Shown: one piece after another, positions 1-32,705 of the stretch
Layout: each line of letters begins with the position of its first letter
How positions within the stretch are numbered: the stretch's first letter is position 1
Assembly (NCBI RefSeq): GCF_036324505.1
Contig: NC_086366.1
Location: 9,641,927 to 9,705,926 of the forward strand
Reading direction: 5' to 3'
From: Eleginops maclovinus
Taxonomy: Eukaryota; Chordata; Actinopteri; Perciformes; Eleginopidae
Length of the DNA: 64,000 bases
Notes under the pieces: generated by a model
Seen by the model: the letters and a program-made list of their open reading frames with translations, nothing else
What the model was told of the DNA's origin: nothing
Databases searched by the model: none
Translations under genes and position numbers: made by a program

Positions 1-32
1 CACATGTCTCACTAACACACATACGCCCATAA

Positions 33-33
<1 letters not shown>

Positions 34-85
<52 letters not shown>
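34..85. repeat. (CA)n microsatellite
   Basis: Perfect CA array at the left edge. Confidence 0.98.
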
Positions 86-87
<2 letters not shown>

Positions 88-1554
88 AGTATGGATGCAG
101 GTGGGAATGCACGCAGAAAACACACACAAAGACGAGGGGAGTTTATACCAAATATCTTACAGGCCAACTGCCTATTACTCAGTCCCACACAACTTTATTT
201 GCAGCCGTTAAGTGAAAACACAGCAAACATTACTCATGAGCGAGGTCTAGCCTGTAGCTAGACTGTCAGCATGGATCTTACTGCTGAATAACTTCCCTCC
301 CTCACTCACTCTGTATTTATTTTTTCTTGGACCAGAAGTGGTAACAGTGCTTTGAGAGACAGAAGATTGACCAGAGCTGTTTCAGTGAAGGCTGAGGAGC
401 TTGGCGCATCATCTCTGGTGCTCAGGGGTCGAGGTGCGGCTGTGTGAGAGAATCAGGGGTGGAGTACAGGGCTGTGTGGAAGAATTAAGGGTGAGACATT
501 GAGGGGGCGTGTGTTTGCTTAGCTTTGATGTGAGGCTAAATCTGGGAGGCGCAGGGCCTGGCCCACTATTTGCACTCTTTAACACACAATACCCATCTCC
601 ATCTCTCTTTCTCTCCTTCCATCCCTCCCTCGCTGCTTTCACGTGCACAATGAGCGCTTAGCCAAGTGTAACGCCTGTTGACCGTTCCGACCTGTCGGCC
701 GAGTGACTGGATGGGAGGCAGGGGGACCAAACGAGGGAAAGCGGAGGGATGATGGAACGAGAGGATGAGTGGCTCGTTGGGAAGCAGAGAACAGAAAAGC
801 TTAGATGTGGAGAGAGAGGGATGTGGAGTGGGATTATGGATTTGGGACCAGGATTAGCTGGATATAAAAGTGGGGGAAAACACCCAGTGAAATATTCCTA
901 TCATTTGGTCACGATACAACATGATTGTGATGGTAAGCAGCCGGGTTAAGTGACAAATTAAGTTGCCACAGAGTAATGTTTCCTACACTTATTGTTCTCT
1001 CTACGTGTTTCTTGGGTGCGCCATTACAATATAAAATAACGTTAATGTTCTATCCTCAATTCTAACCTTTGTCGCATTAAAACCACATTCTTTTTTTATG
1101 TAATCATTTTTAACATGTGTACAGTGGTTACATTTTCAACTGATACGTTATTCAAATAAAATTGTATTGAGAAAAAGAAATGCTGGAATTGAGGGATCTC
1201 CTTGATTTTACAGCTCTGTACAGTAGCAACCATGCAAAGGTTATGATAATAATAGCTGTTGAACATGAACTTCAGCACTTTGCTTTGCTTTAATGGAGAA
1301 ATATAGACATGGTTTAAGTGGTTTCAATTTAAAAAGTAGGTTTCCTAAAAGCTTGAAAGGAGACAGGTCTTTGAAAATATGTGGTTATTTTATACAAGCT
1401 GCAGTTATTTTGTTCTGGCTAAATTGCAAACACATTATGGGCACCTTTCTATATACAATCTATTACGACTTTGTTTTGTAGGAATGATTGTCAATGGGAA
1501 AATCAAAGATAAGTCATGGACACTTGCAACTATTTAAGTCATTAGCATCACGAG

Positions 1555-1720
1555 GTCAAGTCAATTTTATTACCCTGATATCACAAATATGCCTCAAGGG
1601 GCTTTACAATCCATAGGGCATCCTGACACCTTTTATTTGGATAAAATAAATTATAACAGGAAACACTTGAGGAGTCCTCAGGGAGAGAAACAAAGGAAGA
1701 AAGAAATGGGCACACCTTAA
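1555..1720 (+). mobile_element. Diverged dispersed repeat (percomorph type)
   Basis: Contains CAATTTTATTACCCTGATAT then CACAAATATGCCTCAAGGGG and CTTTACAATCC, which resembles a repeat common in percomorph fish genomes as recalled. The downstream part is too changed to bound. Confidence 0.45.
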
Positions 1721-4700
1721 AAGAATACAGTTTGACTAATCAGCTTCTCTGGTTGGAATAAAAAAGAGCAGTGAGCCTCACTTCCTGGCATCTCTCTGAC
1801 CCCAGATGTGCAGGTGAGATGAGGTCAAGTGAGGTCCAGCGTCTGAGCCAGGTGGTCTGAGACATGGATGGTCAGTTCGGCTCAGGTGTCTATTATAGCA
1901 CAGGACAGACGGAAGTGTCCATTTCCTGTCTTCCCTCCAGGGCAGGATGAGAAACTAACACCAGCCCCCGGCAGTCACACCAGTCACCTGCTGGCAAACC
2001 TCGGGACAAGCTGGAGGGTTAAATTTACCAGGCGCTCTAGCTTGTTAAGTGAGCTGCAGCCATTATTTCGAACTTCCGGTACAAGAGCTGGATGGTGAAG
2101 TAGCAGTGGGAACGTCCATCAATGTGTCCAAGTCTCAAGCGTCTGTTGGAGTGTTCTCAAGGAAGACGCTGACTCCCGCTCAACTCCACGGGTGATGCTT
2201 TGTAACACTTATATGGCACTTACTATATCTTGACATTTATGTAATTTTACACTTAAAAGAAGGAGAAAATAAAACAAAAACCTCAACAAAGATTTAAAGC
2301 ATGTGGGAAGGCAAACATACGGTAGGTTAAGGATGTTCAATTTCAACATAAACCTGACAGCCACTAAGGGTCAAGACAGCAGACACAATGGAACAACGTT
2401 TGAGACACTGGGGTTAAGTCAGCTGCTACATCCTCATTTAACTGACACATTTCCTTTTCTAAATGTAAAATGCTTTAATTTACAGAGAACATGTTTTAGA
2501 AGTCTGTAAATGTAAACTTTTGGCCCACTCCATTTTAAATGGGCGTGTAACCTAATTAACCTCTGCATGCCTTCAGTTTGGCCTTAAATTAGTGCTGCAG
2601 CTCTCCTAAAGGTCCCAAATAAAGTTAGCCACTTGATCATCAGTTGATTAGTTAAACCATCAACTGTTTTCAAAAGCTCATTAGTTTTAGCACTTTCCTG
2701 TATAATTAAATCTCCCTCTTTCATCTTTTTCACTGCACTTCCCTCCTTTCATCCACTCCTCCTCCTCCTCTCTGCAGTTTTCCTCTATTTATCCCTCCGT
2801 GTTTACCTTTCTGATGCCATTAACTCTTTTCAGGCCGTCTCATTCCCTCACACAGTCCTGCCCAGCCTCGTGTGACCAACCTTAGTTGGGGTTTGTGTGT
2901 ATGTGTCTCGGAGGGTGCATCGAGGTGTTTGTAGAAGTGCTTGCAAGGGTGAGAGGAGAGCCCCCTGTGGGTCACGGCCCCCCTGCCGCCCCAAGCCACA
3001 GTGATACAGTAACAAAAGGAGACCCCCCGATAGTCCTTTATACCCCCTCAGCAAGGTCAGACACAAAGACCAGGCCGGCCTGTTCTCAGCTCTCCGCTCC
3101 CACAGGAACATGTCCTGTAGTGATGAGACAACACACACTACCAAAATCTGTTCCCATTTCAATATTATTCAGGGAGACTGGCAGCAATTTTATACAATTC
3201 TGTCTTTGTTTTGTTTTACTGATTATACTGGAATTATTTGTTCGTATGACACACTGTACTGTGATTTTTAAACCTGTACTACTATCCCACAAATACAATT
3301 CTCTGAGCTACTATTCAGAACATGAACATTGTATTGGTTATGTTGATTATTCAATGGCAATTTCAGTTGTTTCTTTAAGCGAAAATGTCAGTAATGTACT
3401 AGTTCCAGTTTCTCAAACCTAAACATGTCATGCTATTTTAATCATATCTTTATATTACCATTTTAGTAGACTAAGTGTCTTTGTGTGTAGACTGTAAGTC
3501 GGATGATGGAGTGGATGAGAATACGACACCTCAGGCTCCTGGAAATAACATGTGGCATTTTTCACAGTTTTCTGCTAAATATTTCATAGAAAAAATCATC
3601 TCAAAGTCTTTAGTGAGAACATTTTTAGTTGCATCCCTTAGTCTTTTTACTGATAAATACCTAAAATACCATCCTGCCTCTGTCAAATGTAAAATGTTTG
3701 ATGTTTTTAATACATTTTTGCCATGTTAAAATATACTCAATCTTTTTCTTTTCGAACCATTACTTTACTTTGTATTACAATTGCTTTAATTGTACACCTC
3801 CCCTTTAAACCGACTGTGTAATATCCAAGTTGATGCGCCACGTCCCTCCATAATTCCTGAGGTCATATCTCCTGTCAATACTCATCTTCAAAAGCAGAGC
3901 TTCTCCTAAACGAGAGCTGTATCCGGTTACTTGGTCAAGTGTAGTTGCTCTATAAAAGAGGTCCATCTCGTCCTCCTATGAATAATCATTTTGCTCCATT
4001 TAAAACCTCTCAGCCCCCCCGCCATAACCATTTATCTGAAAATGATCCATCACTCCCTCCCAGGCTGCATTACGCAGTCACAGGTTTAATGGCAGCCAGC
4101 AGCGAACTGGCAGGGTTCATGTTTCGGCCATCGCCCCCGTTCCCGCACTCAGTGGGCAAAAACTAGCGGACTAGTTTTTGTGTGTGTATTCTGTGTCTCA
4201 ATGTCAAAGCCATTGCACACGTTCATGGTGGTAAATGTAAAGCGTGTGTGTGTGTGTGGGAGTGTGTTCTGTAGACGGAGAGACGGTACCTGGAATGTCC
4301 GTTGGGTCACAGTGACTGGTGTTGCCGAGGTTCTCGTGTTTGTTCTATAAGGCGGTACGCTCCAATGAAGTGCTACATACAAACACACAGACCGCCCCAA
4401 AAGGCGCCGGAAACAGGCCCGACCCTTGCCCCCTTCAATGTACACATATGTACATGTTACAAAGCAGATGACTGGAAGTGAATGAGGGGAGCGGCCATTG
4501 GGGTGTATCCACCATAACGGGACGGACTAGAAATGGAAGTCAATCAGGTGGAAGAGTCGCGGCCAATTGAGGAATTATTTGCATCTGTGTGTTTGTTTTC
4601 AAGCTGTGTGAGAAACATCGTTAAAGAGTCAAGGTTATGTTTGGTGACACAAACAAAGCAAGTCTCATACAAGTCCTAAATCCAGTCTGCATCCTACTTC

Positions 4701-5238
4701 CTGTAACCAAAGCTAAGAAAAAGTAAGACTTTGAAAGAGTTGGGCAATTTGACAATACAAACTGAGATAATTACACTAAGGTAGCTATCCCTTTAATATA
4801 TTTGGTTGTATGAGGCCACTGAGGGCCCTTCTGTAAATGAGAAAGTTGTTTTACGACAATATTGGATTTACAATATTTTTGCATAAATGTGATGAAGGAC
4901 TTTCATTTGTTTTTAATTCACTAGAGTCACCAAAAAACCGGGAGACCCTCTGATACTTCATCTATAAACAGTTTTCTTAATAGGATTCCCAGAAAATGTG
5001 CTATATCATAATATATGTTGATGATATAACAGTATGAATGTACATATTTTGGGATATAAGATTCTATCCATATTGCCGTCCCATAGACCTGATTATATCT
5101 TTGCTGTAAAGGCAGGATCATTACTAAGGAAAGGCTTGGTCTGTGTTCATGTGTGCAGATATATATATAACACACGATGTACGCAGGGTAATAACGTGTG
5201 TTTAAATGTGTGTCTATGTCTTCTGTTGTGTGTTTTAG

Positions 5239-23692
<18,454 letters not shown>

Positions 23693-23795
23693 CACAGAAA
23701 CACAGAAGAGTTTATCCAGATATTTATGCACACTTTCCACACTCCCATCATCATCATAGAGTCAGGAGGATGGATAGTTCTTGATGGATGTTACC

Positions 23796-23801
23796 AATAA
23801 A
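23796..23801 (+). terminator. clpb: CLPB polyadenylation signal AATAAA
   Basis: A canonical AATAAA lies 104 bases after the CLPB stop codon and is followed by GT/T-rich sequence, so a short 3' UTR is likely. Inference from position; no transcript data are available. Confidence 0.7.
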
Positions 23802-25041
23802 AGTACCTCTGATAAACACATCACTGCCTCTCTGTTTCAGTACACACATGCAGTAATCATATGCCAACTCTTCCGCAATATCGCAGTATAATATCTGCCA
23901 ACTATGTGTGCTGTAAGCAGTATATAAAATCATCCTACATGACCATTAGAGTTTATCATATAACAGACTTTCATATCAGCTGGGTGCTGATATCCAGAGC
24001 TGTGCACGCAGTCGTTAGATATCAAATGTAAGTACAGGCTGAGAAAATGTTGCAGGCTGAAAACGCAGCACAGAGGGTTCAGTGTGCCTGTGCAGCTTCA
24101 TGAACATCTCCTCAGTGGAGGGAGACCATCGTATAAGCTAAAAGAAACTTCATATCATTACATTTGTAGTAGACTATTGTTGATAGCTGTGACGTAGTGA
24201 TGAAGTTAATGTCCACTTTATAGTGTAGAGCACTAAAATCAGCCAAATTATTTAATATTTATTGAAGATATATTTAAGTTAATGGCAATGAACAGTGGCA
24301 TATCCAACATTTAAAGGCTGAATGGTAGATTTGTCGTTGCATGATTTAGCAGAGAAAATATTGTCAAATGGGGAAAAATCCAAACTGATTTTTATAGAAG
24401 GTTAACAAATAGCAAAACTTAAATTCCTTTAATACGTAAAAAATGATCTGAATTAAGAATGATTATGGTTGGATGAATAACATCTCTGAGTGTTCTGTTT
24501 GCTTTGAAGGAAAGGAACGTTTACATGACCAAAGAGAGTTTGACATTGCCTCAGATCGTTGCCTGCGAGTTCACTTTGATGCACACTTCATTTAGAAAAT
24601 CCTCACCAGCAGAGCTTCACTGATAAATGTTTTCAAACACGACTTGCTAATTCATTTCATTTTAGTGGATAATATGTTAGCGGAAAAATACCAAGAAGAA
24701 ATGTATAGCAGCCCGTTTGAATGATGGGTAATAAAACTGCCTTGTGAATTGTTTCTGTTGATGCATGGGGATGTAAAGAAGTCTCTTCTGTCATGATGAT
24801 GTGCCCCATGCTGTACACTGTCTACTGACATTTAGAGAAATTTAGAGTCATAAAGAAATAATATTCAAAGTGTTGTTTCATGAATGTTTTAACGGCATCT
24901 CGACAAGGCGCCAAATGTAATGGAGCGACATTTTTCATTCTTGTATCCCAACCTCCACCGTGTAAATAAAGTCATCACAACAAAAAGGGGATTCCTCTTT
25001 TTTTTTGTTCTGTTTGTATAGCACTGACACTCCTGATTGAT

Positions 25042-25190
<149 letters not shown>

Positions 25191-27929
25191 AGTGTAAGAG
25201 AGACCAGTGCCTGGGTGGGAATTCTGCAACAATAACGCTTGTCCACCTTGTAAAATAACATGACAGAGGAATTTCCCTGGAATTCTGCTCTGTTTGGGGG
25301 TCTGTGTTCGACGCTGAGAGGGAATGCAGCGCGAGAAATGCCACAGAAACGTAGAAGACATCACACACACACACACACCCAGCAGGAATGTCTTCCCTAT
25401 AGGGACGAATTAGCATGCAGGAAAAAGACACATTCACTCTTACTGTGCTCCGCCTGGACCCCCCATCAACACAAACATTCAGCGTTTTACACGCATCCAC
25501 AGACACAGTGGTCCTTCCCTGTTGATATGGAAGTAAAACACTATAATTATATTCTTATTGCTATCAATCAATTACATTATTCAGAAAAAATGCCATGAAT
25601 TAGTTTGTGCAGTATCCTTACACTCTTTTCCATTATCTTAAATTAATTGTGTGTTCTCAAATACATGGTTTTTGAAGATTTTACTCTGCCAACTTGCAGG
25701 TGGCATAAACATTTTCCTCCAAAAATAATTTTAGGACAATTCTACACCGTCTTAGAATAACAGAAAACTGAAATGTCGATCCATTTATACTCCATCTCCT
25801 CCCTGATTAGTATCGTTTTGGTAATGGATTTTGACAAAGGACTGACAAAGGATTGCGTATATGTAGACCCACCTCATCAGCAGAATAATACATTTTATTT
25901 TGTGCATTCATAACGACCACTCTTTGCTCCTCAAAAGGTTTTCTTGTGATTCGTTGTACTTGTCGGTAGCTGAAACGATGGAAAATATAGATTTTACAAA
26001 TGTTTCTGACAACTAGTCTTGAATCTAAGCTGACACTGTGGCTGAATTACTCGTAGTCATTCAATTATTTTTATTTCTAAAATGTTATCTGCATGTGAAG
26101 TGGATCAAATGAGCCACAGACCGGCATGTATTTTCAAAAGTGGGACTCTTGAAGTAGCTGCATCTGGTCAGTAGATTAGGTTTTGCTATGATACCTCAAG
26201 GCTTTTTTCCAATCTCTTATAACCCTCAAACACATCTACACTTTATGGTTTTAGGAAGTCAAGCTGGCGTGCCCGTGTGTGTGTGTGCGTGTGTATCCAC
26301 TTACCCTCCCCGAGGATGAAGACAAGAATAAGAGGAGGAGGGGAGAGAGAAGAGGCTCTTAGTCTGTCCGTCAGGCTATTTCTGACTGCTGCCATTTCTC
26401 TGATTAGATTATGGAGAAACAGAAACCTGGCCCTCCATCGTCCTAACCTCCCTCTCACTCTATCTCGATACATTTTGCTCTCTCCATCCCCCAGTCTTCC
26501 CTCTGCCTCGTGCTCAGCGTCTCCCTCTCATCCACCTTTTTCTCTGAGTCCTTCCCTCCTGTACTGCTGTCCATCTGTCTGTCTTTCTGTCCCGCTCTGT
26601 GTCTCTTCCACGTTCTGCAGTGGATAGAGTTGGAGGAGAGTTTAAGGTGCAAGAGAGAAGCAAAACAGAGGAGTAAAGGTAAAACGTCAAATATGACAAG
26701 AGACAAGAAAGATGGGAGAAATAAAACATGTATCATAAGCAAAACGTTTCCATTAGTTTAGACTACATTCCTTTTTGTACCTCAAGATGATTGTTTTCAT
26801 TGATCAAAGACCAGGACTCAACGCTGCACACAGAGCCACTAGAGTCAATGATAATGCCTTAGTTTATATTGGTGTAAATTATCTTAACAAGCTCTAATCA
26901 ACACAATTAACTCAAAATAACATTTGGGGTAACCTCTTCTGTTCATGGTGTTAAACATCCCTGGTTCTAGTCCAGATTGGGACCTCTGTTGCTGTCCTTC
27001 CCAATCTCTCCCCTCTCATTTCCTCTCACTTATGTACTTTCAGGAATAAAATAAATGCTTACAATAATCAATATAGTAATTCAAATTACACATTCATTTG
27101 TACATAAAGAATTCCATGTTAGTCAGGAGCAGTGGCCCATGTACTCCAGTAAGTTACATGGAGAGGGTAAAATCTCTCTTACATCACTCTAGATTTGAGA
27201 TGGTACTTGTGTGTGTCTGTTGTGATAGGGTTTCCAGTTCAAACGTGTAACATGCACAGTGTTGATTCATATGTGAGATCTAGCTCATGACATCTACTAC
27301 TTATGGTTACTAATCTCTGTTTTGATAACAAAAAGATAGCTGAAGAAGTCTTGGTGCATTTAATTTCAGAACAGTTGCTGTGCAGCAGCAGCAGCAGCTG
27401 AGAGAGGTGCAGCAGCCAGGTGGAGGTGGTGAATGATGAACGACTACTACAGCCTCTCCCATTATCATATCTGTCGCTGCTCTTAACGGGGGATTTTCAT
27501 CCGTGTCCCTCCGCACTCCTCTCCTCTCTCCCTCCCTCTCCTCTTTATTGTGCTCCCCCAGGAAAGCGATCGATTCCACCTCCATTACCTCAGTCCTCTC
27601 AGCTTTAGAGATGCTCCTCATCCATGCAGCTGTGAAGCAGCACAGTTATCTCAGCCTCTGTACATGTTGGACTCTTGAGTTAACTATGGGCTTGCAGGGG
27701 CTTTGTTGTAGTTCGGGGCTGGACCGACGTACAGGGGTTGCACTCGCCGGATGCCGTCCGGTTACCGCAAGGCAATCACGTGACAGTCCCCTGGGAGAAT
27801 TAGCATAAAAGACAAATAAAGGACCCCACCAAAAACACACCAGTCTGCCCTCCTTTCTTTTAAAGAAAAGGAAAGAATCCATTCCGCCTAATTCGAACCT
27901 TGCTCAGGGACAGCTCGCGTGGCAGATTG

Positions 27930-28070
27930 CAGCCTAATTAGTTTAGAGGGAATTTAATTCAATTAACTTTCCACAGCTCCGCGCGTCCCGCCGCTGGGCT
28001 GCTTTCAGAGCGCGGGGCCAGAGCTCGAGATCTAATTAGCGTGTTTGGAGAAGCTCTCCTGCGCGCGGCC
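27930..28070. promoter_or_regulatory. Cluster of homeodomain sites, candidate PHOX2A upstream element
   Basis: Two perfect CTAATTAG palindromes (27934-27941 and 28032-28039) flank TTAATTCAATTAA (27954-27966), in GC-rich unique sequence. TAATTA is the core bound by homeodomain proteins including PHOX2. Function is inference. Confidence 0.3.
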
Positions 28071-28091
28071 ATCCCTCGCTGCTCCAGCTGT

Positions 28092-28203
<112 letters not shown>

Positions 28204-31200
28204 TCCCGGGACCTGTTTTTTATCCTAAAAAGCTTCTTTTTTAAGTAACATGCCGTTATCCATTAGGATAATACAGGTCTGGTGCCGCAGTGGAGAGATG
28301 TACGCAGCATGTGAATAACCGCAGCTGCTCTGCGTCATATTCCGGCTGATGAATGCATGTTGAATTGATGTAAGAGTGGACTTAAATTAGTGTGAGTGTA
28401 ATTTGATGGGTTAAAATGTATGACCACATTTGTGGAAATTGACAAAACTTCAGCCTGGTGAGCCTTTGTGCTGTCATGATTTTATTCTCATTAAACTGTA
28501 ATTCACTTCACGTGTTCTATACAATCTTATTAATGTATAATTTCAGGATTTTTGACAATATTTACGTTGATATTTCTAACATTTGAATTTCATGCAATAC
28601 AATTTGAATTGTACATGCACAAGACATTTACTCTGAATGTTATAGTGATAAGGTTTGCCTTTCTGCTCTTTCAGTATGCATCATGTCTTTATAAACTTCC
28701 CGTAGGTGATGCACCTTGGCCCAGATAAATGCTTTGACCTTCATAAAGGACACAATATTGCTGAAATAATCTGATTAAAGGTATTAAATAAAATAAACAG
28801 TATGATATCCTATTTGTATCCGTATTTTATTCTCCTCTTGAGGGGTAGGCTAGGACCCACGCTGATTTTGATCACGTGTATCAACACTACCTGAGTGGAG
28901 AGTTTAGGTGCTGCTGCTGCTGCTGCTGCTGGTCTGTAACCCGGTTAGACTCGTGCCGGAGCGTCACGGTACATTCCGGTAATTGGGGATTGAAATGCGG
29001 GGACAGGGGCACCGACGGGACCCCTCGCCCCCTGGTCAAACACCCCCTCCCCCCTGCACCGTCTCTCATCCATCACCGGGCAAATCAAATGCACCGCCAG
29101 CCTCTGCTGCTGCAAAGACGCAGGCTCATGTTAACGGAAAGATCTGTGATTTTTTATTTATTTTATGTGCGATCAAATGCACCTCCGAGAGAAGGGGATC
29201 TTAAGAGAGGCGATGACACGACACATTTTAGTGACACTGCAGGTGCACAGCCAGCTGCTCACACTGACCTGATGGGTTTAACACAGCTGAGGGAGCTGAA
29301 CATAGCAGATGAGAGAGAAGTATGATTCCTAATATTCAAATATAAAAATAATAAATCAAGAGAAGACAAGAGTATTTTGCATTACAATTACAATTACATC
29401 CAGGACATTTAAAATAAAATCTCCGGTAAATTAGGGACTCATGCTTAACCAAAAATGTCAAACAGATGAAGGAAATAAATATTTGATACCCTGTGTGTCT
29501 ATGTGTGTTAATACTGTATGTTTTTGCTTGTGCGTAAAATACGCACAGGTTACAATCAAATCAGCATTAAGGGACTCATTTATAACGTGTTACAGTGCAT
29601 CGAAAACAAACTCCCACAAGATGTCCACATGATCGTCGAGATTCGCTATGGGTCTAATAATTCAATATGCACCACTGAAAAATGCAAGAACGAGAAAAAA
29701 TACAGAGGCACACATGAAACAAGGACAAATAGTTTAACATTCAATCATTTTGACCTATTACTATTATTATACGTCACGTTATCAAGGTCGGATCATCAAA
29801 AATAATGAAAAATGAAACATTTATTAGTAATCTAAGCTCTCTCTGCAATTGGTTTTACGGTTTTAAAACGCATAAATGTTGTTTTTTGTAAAAAAAAAAT
29901 ATATACAGCAATTTTATTATTTTCCAATTACAAAGCATTATCATATTAATTAAAATGTTATCTCGGAGTGAATCAAACAGTATGAGGGTTATTTTTGTTA
30001 CAGAGAGTGTATACTTCAACCTTATCAAAACGAACAACATTAATGTCTGTTTTTGTGTTCTGTCTCCAGTAGCATTTTTTAGCAACAGTTGCACGGCAAT
30101 TATGCTCCTATCATGCATCGTAAAATCAGTTTCCATTTATGTGCAGACGTGATCTGAGCAGTGGCCCTGACTTTATTTTTACTCTTACTAAAATATTCTA
30201 AGGTGTGTGTTTTACAAATCCTGACATGAAGGATGTTTCTAACCAAACCTGAGGATCAATAGCTGGCTCAGTCTGAATCAGGAAAACAGCTTTCGGCGCA
30301 CAGGACATGTTCTGCTTTGAGCTTTCATGATGGATGGAGCTGGCAGGCCCTCTCTCTGACTGACAGCTTCACTTGGTGTTCAGACCACCACCGCGTGTCA
30401 CGAGACAGATTCCGGACTGGGGCCTCCCGTGTGGCTTTTCTTTAAACCAGTGTCCCATCTTTCACTCATCCCTTATCCCCTGTCTCTATCCATACACCTC
30501 TCCATCTCTCCATCAAGACCATCCATCCAGTCATCCATCATAGGGACCAGTCTCGGCACCCTGACACACACACGTTGTCCTGCTGGTTGCGTCGTTAAGG
30601 CCGATCTGCATGCAGCGCAGCGCCACAGATCTGCAGCCGGTGGAGACATCACAAACAATTACAGTGGCATGAAAGATGGGGGGACACATGTTGGGAATTC
30701 GATTAGGTTTTCCCTACAGATTATGCCCCTTCCGTGTCTGAAATAAGGCGTAGTGCTGTTCCCCAAGAGCTATTTGTATAGGTCAGCTTTACCCCTATAG
30801 TAATATGATGGATCAGGATCCTTAAAAAAGTCAGATTGTTATTTGAACACGAAGCCTTAATTCACCTTCAAGGAAAAACAGATACATCCGATTATTATTT
30901 TAAATGTATAAAAACCTACTCAATATATTATAATGTATTCGTAGTTCTGTGGAAGGCCTATGTTTTCTCCTTCGTGATTCCCATATAACAACGTGTGGTT
31001 AATTGCCTGAATGGTCTTTATCGTTAAATTATTATTTTTTTGTTTCCTTTAATTGAAACTGTTTTACTACAGATCATTATTTTATACAGCTACACTGATC
31101 ACTGAAAAAGGGAATTGATCCTTTGATGATTACTCAATCATAACTCTCATTACAAACGGACAGCCTATGTTAAGTGCGTCCATAAAATATCCCCTAATAA

Positions 31201-32099
31201 CCCAGTCCTCCATGGGCCTATAATCCCTATGGTCGGGGTTCCTCTCTCAGGGGCCCTCAGGAGCCTCTAGGGGACCATTGTGTCCCTCTCTGTTGACTCA
31301 GACGTCATGAATGCCAAAGATCCCCGTTACTGTTTCCGTCAAATCGCCCCCATGAATGTAAAAGTCCAAAGTTAAAGCCTTCGCAGAGGAGAAGTCTCCC
31401 CCTGCGCTGCAGCACTATAGGGCGGATTAGTGGCGTGGAAGAGACCGGTCCCCTCTTTGAAGGGATTAAAGTTTAAATGCTTAAAGCGGGAGAGCTAGGG
31501 TCGCTCCTGGCTGCTCTTTTTTTGGGGATGAAGAAACGGTCTGGTATAGAGTTTAACTTTGAAACAGTTTAAGTTTCTCTGTAAACTCACCTCTGAACCC
31601 AGCAGACCGGGACAAGGACACACACAGACGGCATGTCCTGGGAGCTGATTGGTTAATGTGCAAGGCAAAAAATCACCAGGCTTAAAATGTTTATTTACTT
31701 GAAGTGGCTAAAAGAATATTGGAACCAAATTTAAAAGCCTAAAAGGCTTGATATGTTTAGGAAAGCACGCTAGTAAAACAGTAGGCTTGTATTAAAAGTC
31801 CATGTGGGTTGGGCACGTGTGCGTAGTATCACGTAAGAAATAAGTGATAGGCTACTTAACGACACCTTAACGCATTTAGAATTTGATAATAAGAATGAAA
31901 CGTTATACTAAGTCTGCAACATCAAAGTTAAAACTAAAACTCGATACCTGAAGCTAACTCAGAATAAAAATCGCCTTAATAAGAACATAGCCACTATATG
32001 GCCCTGGGATGTATTGCGCAATTACGCCCACATCTTAATGTTATATGTAATTGTATTTAAGTGAGATATATCTTTAGAAAGAATTACTTGAAAAAATCA

Positions 32100-32410
32100 G
32101 GGCTGAGGTTAACTCAGAGCTCTTGTGTCTGGCCTCGGATTTGGAAAAAGTGACAGACATCAGTGACGTTCATCCAGAACTGCGAGCCAACATCAACACC
32201 AACAACTGTATCAACAGCAGCTCCGCGTGCCGCCCCGCCCAAAACATCCACAGCTCTCACCAACCACACAATAAACGCTTTAAACAGATCTTATTATTTA
32301 TACTTATTGGTAGTTTAAGTGAGTGCAGCGCGGCAAATGCACGCATGCGCGTGTTTGGTGGGTTAATGACATTAAGGACCATCATCATGCAGCCTCTGGT
32401 CAAGAAGAGA
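32100..32410. promoter_or_regulatory. Candidate PHOX2A upstream element with P3 homeodomain site
   Basis: Unique block holding TAATGACATTA at 32364-32374, which fits the TAAT-N3-ATTA site favoured by dimers of Gln-50 paired-class homeodomains such as PHOX2. It lies 1.5 kb before the PHOX2A TATA box. Confidence 0.3.
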
Positions 32411-32593
32411 TAACAGACACACACAATCGAAACTTAATTAATTTCTCGCATTCACGGCAAACGTAATTTTGGTTTGTGGGTTATATTATTTGTTGAAATG
32501 TATAGCCCAATAAAACGCCTGTTAATTTCATGTACAAATGTCTTGTTTTTGAATTGCTTCAGATTTGAAAACTGCATGAAGTCGGTTTCAAGA

Positions 32594-32705
<112 letters not shown>

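Larger units (their letters stand above)
1..5238 (+). other. clpb: CLPB 5' intron sequence (non-coding)
   Basis: No exon was recognised here. It contains a (CA)n array at 34-85, a dispersed fish-type repeat near 1555-1720, and unique stretches that look unlike their AT-rich surroundings: about 2520-2625 (with CCTAATTAACC), 3960-4140 (with ATAACCATTTATCTG and TTTAATGGCAGCC) and 4470-4600 (with an octamer ATTTGCAT at 4577-4584). These may be conserved non-coding elements, unproven. Confidence 0.6.

Noticed and set aside
2886..3422. 178-codon plus-strand frame
   Set aside because: No ATG start, no domain, AT-rich codon use in its second half; it lies in a CLPB intron and could not be joined in phase to the next exon.
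27880..27910. GGTTCGAATT box-B-like motif on the minus strand
   Set aside because: No T-arm stem, anticodon arm or box A at the right distance, so not a tRNA gene.
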